A DNA stretch of 64,000 nucleotides from Protopterus annectens. Lineage: Eukaryota; Chordata; Ceratodontiformes; Protopteridae. The notes under the pieces are model-generated. The model was not told where the DNA came from. It searched no databases and saw nothing but the letters and a program-made list of their open reading frames with translations. The translations under genes were made by a program, and so were the position numbers. The stretch covers positions 1,013,112,988 through 1,013,176,987 of the forward strand of contig NC_056726.1 of the NCBI RefSeq assembly GCF_019279795.1. Direction: 5' to 3'. Shown piece by piece: positions 21,404-32,361 of the stretch (within the stretch, counting starts at the first letter, position 1; each line of letters opens with the position of its first letter).

Positions 21404-23876
21404 ACATACTTGGTAGGATGATAGGGACAAATCATTCTTAAATGTTTTACTTTCATTCAGTTAAAGCAAGACATCTATCAGTACTACAGTAAAGTAAAGC
21501 ATATGAATGCCATTCATTAACATAGTCAAAAGGTAAACAAAACTGTTCTAGAGTATTATAATATATAAATTAAATAAAAATAGATGAGTAGAAATTTAAA
21601 GTCACAAGACATGACATGCTTGTATAAAGATATACAGATACAAGACAAACATGCAGTGTGTTCTTTTCATCTAGAGTACATCTGTTACAATACACAAAAG
21701 CAAAAGGCAGACATTAGCAAATATAAATAATATAAATATAAATGTGTTGGTTAAACTAATATCTATTTTGTTTTTTACAATTTGTTTATAATTATATAGT
21801 AACACCAAACAGTTAAAGTTCTGAATTTTAAAGAAGAAAAATCACAGATGGTATTATTCAAACAGTTTTTGTAAAATTAATGGCAGGACAGTTCAATAGT
21901 TAAATAAATAAATAATAAAAAATACTGAAATCCATGTAAGGTAATTGTAAAATGATGTCTATTTATGTTGTATAAATGCATAGTTATGCAAATCAAAATC
22001 ACATTAAAGGAAAAATGCTAAAAGAATTAACTATAGTTTACAGAGTATGAAATGTGAGCTAAGACCTTCCTAGACTGAATGAATAGTTACAGGAAATGCT
22101 GGAAAGATAAGATAAACAACAAGACTGATTGCCAGATAAGTAGCTTGAGTTTTTCTAAAGCATCATTGTTATTAAAACATAATTGTTAAAATGTTTACAA
22201 GCAACACTATTTAGTAATTGTCATAAAATGCCACAATTGTGCATAGATGTCACTTATAATCTGTTTGCAAGTAAATGTTAAAAGGACAAAAAAAAAAACT
22301 CAGTTGTATCAAGTACAGCCAGCAAATGGGCTATAGTATATATACAGTTCAAATCAATTGTGCAGGAGAATGTAAATGCCTACTAGTGGTAGTAAACAGC
22401 AAAAGCTTTATAAAAAGTTATCAAGTCAGACAAAAGTTCATAATTTAATAAAATAAATGTAACCAAAGTGTTGGGCTGACATGCATTCTATTTCTCACAG
22501 CATAGGGCAGGAAAACAGTGCTGAAGTACTACAGGGAGGGTACTTTCTCAGTTTTACACTGACTGTATAAGAGGAGGGCACTTTCTCAGTTTTGCACTGA
22601 CTGTATAAACAGACTGTGACAAGGGTCTGAAATAAAGCTACATAAAAATAAATAATAAGGGTCTAAAATAAAGCTACAAGAAAAAATATCTCATTCCTTC
22701 TTGACAATACTCTTTTAGGTAGAGGGAAAAACAGGTATTAGTGTATTAGAAATACTGGTAAACTGGATTAAACCTGACAGGATAAGATATTTTACAAGTT
22801 GTTAATAGCTATCATAATGGTTATTATTGTATTGTTTAGAATTAAATTATATTTACAACCTGTTAAACTGTAAAGCTATACAAGAGATGGTTTAAAAAAC
22901 AAGAGATGATTTAAATTGCTTTATTAAAGCTATACAAGAGAGAATAAAGATATGCAAAATGCATAAATGTTTCTAATAGCAAGAATGGTCACTATTTTTA
23001 ATATGTTTTTGGCAAAACAATGTTGGTATAAAAAAACATCAATGTTTCTAATTGCTGAGTTTGTAGTTTTAAAATAACAGGACCTATGAATTTGGTATCA
23101 ATTCCACTAGATATTTCTAAAGAGACAAACATTTTCCAAGATTTTGCTTAATATTAATGTTATTAAATTTGTAAGATTAGACTAAATGTACTTTATAGTC
23201 ATTGTATGTACAAATGCAGAAGAATTCAGTACAAATGAGATTAATGTCTAGTAATAAATATGTGTGAAAACCATATTTAATAAAAAATGGGTCCAGGGTA
23301 CCTACTAGATTGAAATGCATGAATAGCAAACAGTCTGTGTAAATACATACTGTACAGGATACATCGTAATAAGTTCAAAAGTAATTTGTCAAGTTGTAAT
23401 ATCATTGGTTTTACCACAGTAAAATAACTGCTTTCAAATATTTATTATCTAAGCCCAGTTCAGTACTTAACCAAGATGTTAATGGGCAGTTCAAAGACAT
23501 GACCACAATGTTATGGTTAAAATGACATTGAAATTGTGTGTTTTCAGTAGTGTATAAATGCTTGCAGTAGCACATAGTTATTGTCTTATAGTTAATTCAA
23601 CAGCTGCAAAGAGTTAATGAAACAGTTCTAAGTCATAAATTAAATTCTGTGATTGCAAAAGAATAAATTGATCAAGTTAAAGCAGACACAGCTTATAAAT
23701 GATAAAATATTTTCACAGAATGGTCTGCAAAAGAAAAAGTTGTTAAATACATTCAGTTTTGGTAGTAATACTTTAATATCATTGTATTAACTATGTAAAC
23801 TTGCATTTTGATTTGTTGTATCAAACTAAAGGCTTGTTTCTTGTGTTTTCTATATAAAATGTTTTGAGTATGTTTA
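21404..23876 (+). other. AT-rich non-coding interior of the LTR element
   Basis: No ORF above 60 codons and no pol motifs are visible. A 37-bp direct repeat (GGAGGGYACTTTCTCAGTTT...) occurs twice at about 22535-22610. The region appears to replace the gag-pol of an autonomous relative. Confidence 0.6.
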
Positions 23877-23890
23877 AAAACAGAGGGAAT
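23877..23890 (+). promoter_or_regulatory. Polypurine tract
   Basis: The run AAAACAGAGGGAAT directly precedes the TGTTAG start of the 3' LTR. This is the expected position of the plus-strand primer. Confidence 0.6.
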
Positions 23891-24915
23891 TGTTAGATTT
23901 TATGAATATAAATCTGAAATTAATTATGTTGTAAATATGCTGAAAGAAAAGGCTTGCTTAAATGCAGAAACAAAGTTTAAGTAAAATGTGATCAGCAGTC
24001 ATACTAAATGACCATGGCTTGGAAAAGGAATCTGCTGAATGGACATTCTTCCCTTACAGACTCAAGGCAGGATGTTATGCAAGAACAAAAATGCAAAATC
24101 TGCTTTTAAAGAACAATGACATGTTTTTCTGCATGGAAAAACAGGATATGACATAAGAACAGATACAAAGATCCAAATAAAATACAGGATGTTCACACTG
24201 TCAGAAAAGCTGATCTCTGACAATGTGTTTTCTCAAAAATATGTTTTTCTTCATAAAAAACAGGATATGCTTATCAGCATTGACATAAGAACATGTGTTT
24301 TATACAAAGATCCAAATAGAATACAGGACAATGTGTTTCCTCAAAATATGTTTTTCTACATGGACATCAGGACACTGTTACAGGATATTCACACTGTCAG
24401 AAAAGCTGGTCTCTTACAAGACATTGTTAAATAAGGAAGCTTAGTATTGTTTCTACAGGATAAGCAATTCTCCAAAATAAGAATACAGAACAATGTGTTT
24501 CCTCAAAAATATGTTTATGCATGACTAAAAAGAGTATATAAAGAGCTGTATAAATCCAGTTGTTTGGGGATATGGTAGGAACACATTTGGTGTTCTGAGG
24601 TAAATGTTATATCTCTCACATCATCTGTACTATATGAGAAGTAAAGTTGGAACAGTACTTTTAAGCTGCAACGTTTGTCCAGTTTTATTTATTATAAAAG
24701 TTATTGGTTACTGCTCTTAAAGACAAGTGCTGCAAAGTATATTCTCTCATCAGTGTATATTCTGCAAGATTCTGTATGCAACAGACTGTGAATGCAAATA
24801 TAATCAGACTTTGAATTTTAGCAAGAATCCAGCCAGCAAGACTGAGTGTCATAAGAACACTGCAAATCCATCACACCAAGCAAGAAGCAAGTAAGAGACA
24901 TATAATATTTTTTCA
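23891..24915 (+). repeat. 3' LTR (1,025 bp)
   Basis: By eye it is identical to the 5' LTR except for one C/T difference (ACAACGTG near 19654 versus ACAATGTG) and one missing A in each of two A runs. It is followed by the CACAG target duplication. Confidence 0.9.
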
Positions 24916-25094
24916 CACAGTAGTTAATGTTTACATAGTATATGTGCTTAGACATAGAGTATACACAACAGTTAAAATTCACATAGTATATCTGCTCAGA
25001 TGTAGTACTAACATGACAGATAACATTTACATGGTATATCTACAAAGACATAGCATGTACATGACAATTAACCTTTAAATAGCATATCTAATTA
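24916..25094 (+). repeat. 48-bp tandem array, segment 3
   Basis: Continuation of the array between the LTR element and the MITE at 25095. The last 8 bases, TCTAATTA (25087-25094), are the MITE target duplication. Confidence 0.85.
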
Positions 25095-25416
25095 TGGTCT
25101 ATATTAGAACATTGAACATTTAACTGTTTGAACCAATAAAGGTTGAGCTTTAGTGATCGAACTGTTAAATGTTTGAATGTTCATAAAGAAAAATAAAAAC
25201 AAAACTAAAAAAAAAACTAAAGAGTGTACACAGGGGGGCATGCCCCCCTGCACCCCCCACACCCCCCTGCTACTTAAATATACCAAATCCGAGACTGCAC
25301 TACATTGAAGTAAATGGAAATCTCCCATTACGGAGATTTCCGTTTATCCGCTTGATGTTCTGCCTTTCGCTATTCTCGAGTCAACAATGTCAGATTTGAG
25401 AATTTAATATAGACCC
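25095..25416. mobile_element. hAT-like MITE (322 bp) in the 48-bp array
   Basis: Ends are TGGTCTATATTAG and TTAATATAGACCC, and the 8-bp target duplication TCTAATTA occurs at 25087-25094 and 25417-25424. The left part has an inverted pair around CATTTAACTGTT..AACTGTTAAATG. The middle has C-runs and a block shared with the MITE at 12366. The 8-bp duplication supports hAT. Confidence 0.8.
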
Positions 25417-25424
25417 TCTAATTA

Positions 25425-26166
25425 GACATGGCATGTACACAACAGTTAACATTTACATGGTATATCTACATAGACATAGCACGTACACAGCAGTTAACAT
25501 TTACATACTATATCTACTTAGACATAGCACATACACAACAGTTAACATTTACATAATATATCTAATTAGACACAGCACATATGCATCAGTTAACATTTAC
25601 ATAATATATCTCCTTAGACATAGCATGTACACAGTTGATTTTTACAAAGTATATCTACTTAGACATAGGTTGTACAAAACAATTAAAATTTATATAGTAT
25701 ATCTACTTAGACATAGCATGTACGCAACAGTTAAAATTTAGATAGTATATCAGTTTACACATAGGATGTACAGAACAGTTGACATTTACACATTATATCT
25801 ACTTAGACATAGCATGTACACAACTGTTAACATTTACATAGTATATATACTTAGAGATAGGACGTGCACAACAGTTAACATTTACATACTATATCTACTT
25901 AGACATAGCTGTACACAACAGTTAATATTTACATGGCATATCTACATAGACAGAGCATGTACACAGCAGTTAACATTTACATGGTGTATCAACTTAGACA
26001 TAGCATGTACATAACAGTAAACATTTACATGGTATTTCTACTGAGACATAGCATGTACACAACAGTTGCCATTTACATGGGATCTACTTAGACATAGCAT
26101 GTACACAACAGTTACCATTTACATGGTATCCACTTAGACATAGCATGTACACAACAGTTAACATTT
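25425..26166 (+). repeat. 48-bp tandem array, segment 4
   Basis: About 15 units, some shortened by a few bases near 26070-26130. It ends at ACATTT, the left copy of a short duplication around the next LINE insertion. Confidence 0.88.
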
Positions 26167-26783
26167 TATTTTATTTATTTATTTATTTATTTTACATTTG
26201 TTGACCGGGATAGTCCGACTGGATACATGTCCATTTTCAGCGGAGGCCTGAGGAGAAAAGCTTCAAATATACAGATAAAAACATACATACATGCCAAGGG
26301 TATTACAAAGTCAGTAAGGTTTGGCATTCAAGAAGAATTCACAATTTTAACAGGTGAGAAAAGCTCAAATTGCACAGATAAAAACATACATACATACCAA
26401 GCAAATATTACAAAGTAAGTAAGATGTGCCCCTCAAGAGGGATTCACAATTTTAACAGTGTGTAGTAGAATATAAAATATTAAACAGGTGGATTACAGCA
26501 ACAATTATTATTTACAAAGTAATGTACAGAACAAGAATGTCACTGCAAGCATTTGTGGGCAAGAAGCTAATACATTACTGTTAAGTTAAGGTGTTGTTAT
26601 GGAGATTAATTGGGGTTGGTACATGGACAGATCCAGTGCATTTTATAATACTGTTTGAGGTCTTTTTTAAAGAGGCTTAGAGAGGGTTCCAGGGTAATGT
26701 CCACTGGAAGTAAGTTCCAAGCTTTGCCAACTGAGTTGGCAAACAGGGAGTCTCCAGCTGAGTTATTAGTTTTGTGTGTTTGG
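26167..26783 (-). mobile_element. L2-like LINE 3' end inserted in the array
   Basis: The element lies in reverse: a TTTATTTATTTA tail, then the L2 3' motif (GTCCGACTGG..CCATTTTCAGCGGAGGCC), a 3' untranslated part with a roughly 110-bp internal near-repeat (CAGATAAAAACATACATAC at 26272 and 26380), and the C-terminus of ORF2. ACATTT flanks both sides (26161-26166, 26784-26789). Confidence 0.75.
26606..26783 (-). pseudogene. L2-like ORF2 C-terminal fragment
   Basis: The minus strand encodes FANSVGKAWNLLPVDITLEP followed by SLSLFKKDLKQYYK. This is the typical LINE C-terminus (R-x-G-x-x-WN-x-LP..FKK-x-L). It is 5'-truncated; the frame upstream is satellite sequence. Confidence 0.75.
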
Positions 26784-27356
26784 ACATTTACATGGTGTAT
26801 GCACTTAGACATAGCATGCACACAACAGTTAACATTTACATAGTATAGTCTCATAATCATAGCATGTACAAAACAGTTAACATTTACATGGTATATCTAC
26901 TTAGAAATAGCATGGACACAACAGTTAACATTTACATGGTATATCTACTTAACCATAGCATGTACACAACAGTTAACATTTACATGGTATACCTACTAAG
27001 ACATAGCATGGACACAACAGTTAACATTTACATGGTATATCTACTTAATCATAGCATGTTCACAACAGTTAATATTTACATGGTATACCTACTTAGACAT
27101 AGCATGTACACAACAGTTAACATTTACATGATATACCTACTTAGACACTGGATGCACACAACAGTTAACATTTACATGGTATATCTACTTAGACATTGTA
27201 TGGACACAAAAGTTAACATTTACATGGTATAAGTACTTACACATAGGATGCACACAACAGTTAACATTTACATGGCATATCTACTTAGACAGAGCATGTA
27301 GATGACAATTAATATTTACATGGTAAATCTGCATAGACATAGCATGTGCACAACAA
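26784..27356 (+). repeat. 48-bp tandem array, segment 5
   Basis: The last part of the array, about 12 units with the most regular 48-bp spacing. It stops at GTGCACAACA and is followed by the truncated Gmr1-like 5' LTR. Confidence 0.9.
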
Positions 27357-28357
27357 AGGGTACAGCGATTTCTTTTACACATAGGTAGGAATGATTAGTT
27401 TGGATGTTTTCTGTCTTTATTTGAGACTATCTCGCAATGTTGTTTTAAAATATTTCCTGTGATTCTGAACTCTATAGTTACTATATTGATTGAGTGTTGT
27501 CTTGTTTTTTTTTATTTATTATTAAATATATTTAAACCTTTTAATTGTGACTGGTTTGTTTTGAAATATTTAAGCTCTTAGGGTACTTGCATATGTATTT
27601 GGTGACACTGTACAGGCCACTCCTAAATAACCTTAGTCTTGGTCACACTTACCATTTGGATAATAATAACATTACACAGTAGGACAGGTGCATGTCCTCC
27701 CCGCGGTGGAGTGGTCTCTGAAAGACATGCGTGAATGGGCGTGCCTTTGCTGAAGGTTGGGCGTCTGGCTGGCAACTCAGCACCATAAAAAAAATCGACT
27801 GTCAATCACTAATAGGCCAGAGGTCCGCTGTGGCGACCCCTAACCGGAAAAAGTCAAAAAGACAAACAACAACAGCAACAACACAGTAGGACAGGTCACC
27901 CTTTGTAATGGCCTTATATAGTGGCTGATAAGTAAGGGTGGTTGGTGGCAGTGATAACTACCTTATAGTCTGGGCAGAAGGGGGTATAACTAGTAAACCT
28001 GTGCCATCCTTCCCCAGGAGTGTCTGTGTGTTTGTATATAAATAAAATCTTAAAGTGTGTTTGTGTCAACTACTTGGGCAGGGACACAAAGCACTGGTTG
28101 GACAGAGTGGATGCTGGAGGTTTTGGCTTGAACACTCAGCTGTGATCTTGCAGCTGTGCCAGTTGGGCAATTTACTGGGGATCTGGAGAAAGATGGAGAA
28201 ACCAGCCCCAGACTACCTGTGACCTCTGTGTACTCTTAAGGGAAGTTGTACTTTACTATGCATATACTTGTCATCCTCCCAATGTGTACATCTCTCACTG
28301 TTGCCAGTGGTGAGGATTGGGGCTCCTTGATTATGGGGCCAGTGCAGGGGCATCACA
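27357..28357 (+). repeat. Gmr1-like 5' LTR, lacking its first ~695 bp
   Basis: From 27357 it aligns to the 3' LTR from about 33055 to its end (...GGGGCATCACA). The upstream part is absent where the 48-bp array begins. A 191-bp SINE interrupts it at 27690-27880. Confidence 0.8.
27690..27880 (+). mobile_element. SINE with RTE 3' tail
   Basis: A perfect 16-bp target duplication, ACACAGTAGGACAGGT, flanks it (27674-27689 and 27881-27896). The 3' LTR has the unoccupied site. The 3' end GTCCGCTGTGGCGACCCCTA plus an (AAC)n tail matches the RTE LINE 3' end at about 17950. The body (GAAGGTTGGGC..CTGGCTGGCAACTCA) matches the element at 48890. It has no ORF. Confidence 0.8.
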
Positions 28358-28600
28358 TATTAGTTGTCTGGCAGTGATTGGATAGTCACATCATATATTA
28401 ACTGGTGGACAATGATGAGTTAGCCACATGACATATTAACTGGCTTGCAGTTTTGTGGATATTGAATTCCTGTAGCCTGTGTGCAGTGGTCGCTGAAGGT
28501 GTTTGTACTCTTAATCAGCAATGCAGTGAACATTCAGAGTTCATATCACAATTGTTTTATTTTTTTTCTTAGCTTAGTTAGTCAGGGTGAGAAGGCAAGC
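28358..28600 (+). other. Gmr1-like leader region
   Basis: This is untranslated DNA between the 5' LTR and gag. A variant of CACATATTAACTGG recurs about every 40-50 bp. A primer-binding site beginning TGGCAGTG at about 28370 is possible but not assigned to a tRNA. Confidence 0.4.
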
Positions 28601-29756
28601 ATGTCAGCAGAAGAGTGTGGCAAGCTGACAAGGTGCCAGGTGGCTGAGACGTGCCAGGCTAAAAGATTGGTGCATGCCAACCTGACTAAAGCAGACATGA
28701 TTGCAGCTTTAGCCACAGCTTCATCACAGAATAGTAAGCAGGAGGACAATTTGAATGGCTGTGGAGATATACAACTCTCAGAAAAATGGACAGCTCAACC
28801 TTTCTACAGAGGACTTAAAAATCCGTCTTTTGTTAAAGAGACTGGAGTTGGAGGTGAAACATTCGGAAATAGAAGCAGCAGAAACTGAGACATCTGGAAG
28901 CTGAGGAGAATATGAGGCAGAGGCAGCATGAAAAGGAGATGCTGACTCTTCACCAGAGTCATGGAGGTAATGGGGAAGGGAGGAACCTAACCCCAGAAGC
29001 AACAAATATCCGAACATTTCTTCCACAATTTACAGAAGGGGAGAATTTTGATAGTTTCATTCATATGTTTGAGAGGGTATGTAAATAATATAATGTTGAC
29101 CAAGGGCTCTGGGTACGGTTCCCGACCCCCTTACTCCATGGTAAAGGTGTAACTGTTCTTTCCAAATTGTCTGATACTGACTGTTTAAATTATAATGTTG
29201 TAAAGAACTGTTTGCTAGAATATTTTAAGTTAACACCTGAGGCTTATAGGAAAAGGTTTTGTGAGCATAGATGCAAGGGCAGATGAAAGTGTGTGTGAAT
29301 ATGTTGCTGAACTGAGCACTTATTCTCATAGATGGGTGAGTGGATGTCAAGTCACCACTTTTGAAGGGCTGGAAGACCTTTTGTGATGGAACAAGCCCTT
29401 AGCACTTTGCCTGAGGACATGAAAATCTGGTTAGCTGATAGACAATGCAATACTATAGATAAGGTGGAGAATAAGGTAGACCTATACCTAGCAAGCAGGG
29501 CATCACTACACAGGAAAGAGACACCCAGTGCTGCTCATGGGTCTAAGGAAACCCGTATTGGGCAACCCAGACTGCCCCAAAACAGTCCACCAGTAATAAG
29601 GGAAGCCACTAGTCCAGCTACATGACCAGGACCAAGGGTTAAATGTTTTAAATGCAACCAGTGGGGCCATGTAGCATATAGATGTCCACAGAGGCAAGGT
29701 GAGAAACAAAATGTGGGAGAGCCAGTAAGTGGAAATGAAAAATTGCCAGCAGTAAG
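28601..29756 (+). pseudogene. Gmr1-like gag with SCAN-like capsid and zinc knuckle
   Basis: The start MSAEECGKLTRCQVAETCQ at 28601 leads to a charged coiled region (shifted frame near 28800). Next come a capsid part with LTPEAYRKRFCEH near 29234, MEQALSTLPEDMKIWLADR near 29384 and DKVENKVDLYLASR. These last motifs resemble the SCAN domain, which is known to derive from Gmr1-like capsids. A CCHC knuckle, CFKCNQWGHVAYRC, lies at about 29642-29683. Frameshifts near 28800 and 29260-29380 and a TGA before the knuckle inactivate it. Gag would form the particle and package RNA. Confidence 0.75.
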
Positions 29757-30360
29757 TTGTCTCAAGACAACAAGGTTACCAAACTACCACAAGAGGTTAT
29801 ATCCTATCTTAGTAAAGACACAGCCTCTGGCCTAACAATTGTGAAGCCTGCAATGGTTACAGAGGAGCACTACTTGTTTGGGCAGTCTACTCCAGTCAGA
29901 GCTTTAGGAGGGATCCCATTCCAAATACCTTTGGGTAGGGTTCACCTTGACTGGGAGGGTGGAAAAGGAAGGAAGCAAGTGGATGTATTTGAGGATATCC
30001 CTGCAGAGGTCCTGATAGGGAATGATTTTGATAATGCTCTACCCTGTGTGCATGCAGTTACATGCATTCAGGCTTGGAGACAAGCATGTGGGTTTGGTAG
30101 CCTGGGGGCGACCCAGACAGACCACGCACTTGCAGCCAGGACTGGTGATGTGTTTACTTCAGGGAGGAGCCATCCTATAGCAGTAAGCCTGAAGGTGAGC
30201 CACAGGTGCTTGTGGGTACTGATGTTCCCTTGGACAGAGTGACTACAAGGGCAGAGGTGAGTAGTAGTACTGAGGATGACAGCGAGGCACTGCTGTCAGA
30301 GGATACCGGACTTTCTGTGGAAGGGGAGCTGGGAAGGGTTACAAACAGAGAGTTGAGACA
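29757..30360 (+). pseudogene. Gmr1-like protease region, broken
   Basis: The frame 29757-30242 includes TPVRALGGIPFQIPLGRVHL and ends the protease core with DIPAEVLIGNDF, the family's C-terminal flap/ILG-like motif. The catalytic D-S/T-G is not seen. A frame break follows at 30242 and the linker to integrase is degenerate. Confidence 0.6.
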
Positions 30361-30504
30361 GGAGTAGCTCTCAGACCCTACATTATAAGGCCTGAAGGAG
30401 GTAGCTAGTGAGGCACCTGATTCTTAAGGGAAAGGGAATCTGTATACTGGGACAAAGGGTTACTGTACAGAGAGTGGAGCCCTGAGGGAGGGCTAGAGGG
30501 TGAG

Positions 30505-31372
30505 AGACTACAGCAGTTGGTAGTGTCCAGAGCCTAGCATCTGGCACTTCTAGCCATAACCCATGATATTCCCTTCGCACTTCATACAAGCATAAAACAT
30601 ACAAAAAGACATATTATGCAGAACTTTAATTGGCCTGGGATTTTAGAGATGAAACAGGGTACTGCAGGACCTATGAGCAGTCCCAAAAGTAGGCAAGGCA
30701 GGAGACAAAGTGAAAGCTCCTTTGATGCTTTTGGCTGTGATTTGAGGAGCCATTTCAGAGGATAGCTATGGATATTGTGGGGCCTCCGAGTACCCCAAGT
30801 TTCACAGGGAAAAAGTATATCCTAGTGGTAGTAGATTATGCTACCAGATACTCTGCAGCAGTGGTTATGTCCTCCACTGAGGCAGAAAAGGTGCCAAATG
30901 CTTTAGTAGAGATTTTCAGCAGGGTAGGTTTCCCAAAAGAAATACTAACTGACAGAGGTGCCAATTGCAAGTCAGACCTGCTGGCTTGTCTGTGGAAGTA
31001 CTGTAGGGTGAAGCATCTAAAGACCACCCCTTACCACCCCCAGACTAATGATCTTGTTGAGAGGTTAAACTCTACACTCAAGACCATGCTATGGGCATTT
31101 GCAGGCCAGTTTAAGAGAGAATGGGATAAATATTTGCCCCATCTGTTGTTTGCTTACAGAGAGATTTCCCATGAAGCCACAGGTTTTTCACCCTTTGAAT
31201 TCCTGTATGGGCATAGGGTGAGGGGACCTTCAGATTTGATTTGAGATAAGTGGGAGGGTGGGTGTGAATCCCACAAGGACTCTGTTGTGGCATGTTTCCT
31301 AAAACTCAGGACAAGGCTCATTGCAGAAGCCCAACATCAGAAAAAAGTCCCAGTGCTAGAGAGAGGTAAGTC
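30505..31372 (+). pseudogene. Gmr1-like integrase
   Basis: The N-terminal zinc-binding region has THDIPFALHTS and NFNWPGI. The Cys pair of the HHCC finger appears replaced (CRTYEQSQ, Tyr and Ser). The catalytic core (open 30768-31244) has the three acidic residues: Asp in MDIVGP, Asp in LTDRGANC and Glu in DLVERLN, spaced D-x35-E, with HPQTND before the Glu. A stop lies near 30535, and the frame closes at 31244. The sequence then jumps into reverse transcriptase at about 31370, so a deletion removed the integrase C-terminus and early reverse transcriptase. Confidence 0.8.
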
Positions 31373-32290
31373 TTTGTGACTCCTTTTGCCTTGTATGAGT
31401 TCACAAAGATGCCCTTTGGGATGAAAAATGCCCCATCAACTTTCCATAGGCTGGTAGATTGTATACTAGCAGGAGCAGTAGGTTTTGCCCATGTTTACCT
31501 AAATAATATTGCCATCTGCAGCTATTTCTGGCAAGAGCACCTTCAGCATGTCAGGGAGATGCTGGGCAGACTACAGAGGGCAGGGTCGACCATTAAACCC
31601 AGCAAATGTCAGGTGGGTATGGTAGAGGTTTCCTACGTGGGAGTGGTAAGATCAGGCCAGAACCCACCAAAGTGGAAGCCATTCTGGCATGGCCTGCACC
31701 TGTTACCAAAAAGCAGGTGAGGGCATTTTTAGGGACAGCAGGGTACTAGAGAAAGTTCATCCCCAGTTATAGTACCATAGCTGCTCCCCTTACAGACCCA
31801 ACAAGGAAAAACAGGCCAGATAAGGTAGTGTGGACCCCAGCATGTGAGCAGGCATTCCAGAAGCTTAAAGGAGCTTTGGGAGGACCCCGTGTGCAAAGAA
31901 TTTATTGTGCAGTTGGATGCTTCAAACCATGGGGTGGGGCTGTACTTAGCCAGATTTCCTCAGAGGGAGAAGAGCACTCAGTGGTTTATCTCAGTCGCAG
32001 GCTCCAACACAGGGAGGAATGCTATGCAGCTATAGAAAAGGGATGCCTAGCCATAGTGTGGGCACTGCAGAAACATTAACCTTATCTGTAGGGAAGGAAA
32101 TTCACTGTAGTTACAGACCATAATCCCTTAACATGGGCACATCAAGCCAGCTGGCAAAATGCCAAGCTACTAAGGTTGAGCCTAGGGTTACAAGCATATG
32201 ATATGACAGTGCAGCACTACAGTGGGGTTAGCAATGCCAATGCAGATGGGCTCTCAAGACAGGGAATGGGGTTATGTATTCCCAGATAGG
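31373..32290 (+). pseudogene. Gmr1-like reverse transcriptase and RNase H
   Basis: The reverse transcriptase part begins at VTPFALYEFTKMPFGMKNAP and reaches VYLNNIAI near 31494-31517, where the catalytic Y-x-DD is now YLNN, a double Asp-to-Asn loss. The RNase H part has QLDASNHGVG near 31911 (in a shifted frame), VVYLSRRLQHREECYAAIEK and, after a stop at 32079, TDHNPLTWAH and NADGLSRQG near 32240. Frame shifts lie near 31720 and 31890. Confidence 0.8.
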
Positions 32291-32346
32291 TTCATCCTCT
32301 CAAGCAATGTTTCTCAAAGGTCACTTGAAAAATTAGCTTGAGTTTT

Positions 32347-32361
32347 CAGGGAAGGGAGAAA
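32347..32361 (+). promoter_or_regulatory. Polypurine tract
   Basis: CAGGGAAGGGAGAAA lies directly before the TGTGGC start of the 3' LTR. Confidence 0.65.

Larger units (their letters stand above)
19216..24915 (+). mobile_element. Young non-autonomous LTR retrotransposon in the 48-bp array
   Basis: It has paired LTRs starting TGTTAG and ending TTTTCA, a 5-bp target duplication CACAG (19211-19215 and 24916-24920), a candidate primer-binding site just inside the 5' LTR and a polypurine tract before the 3' LTR. The 3.65-kb interior has no reverse transcriptase, integrase or protease, only a small Cys-rich ORF and a following coiled-coil-like frame. The LTRs differ by one substitution and two single-A indels in about 1,025 bp, so insertion is recent and must have used proteins supplied in trans. 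Confidence 0.88.
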
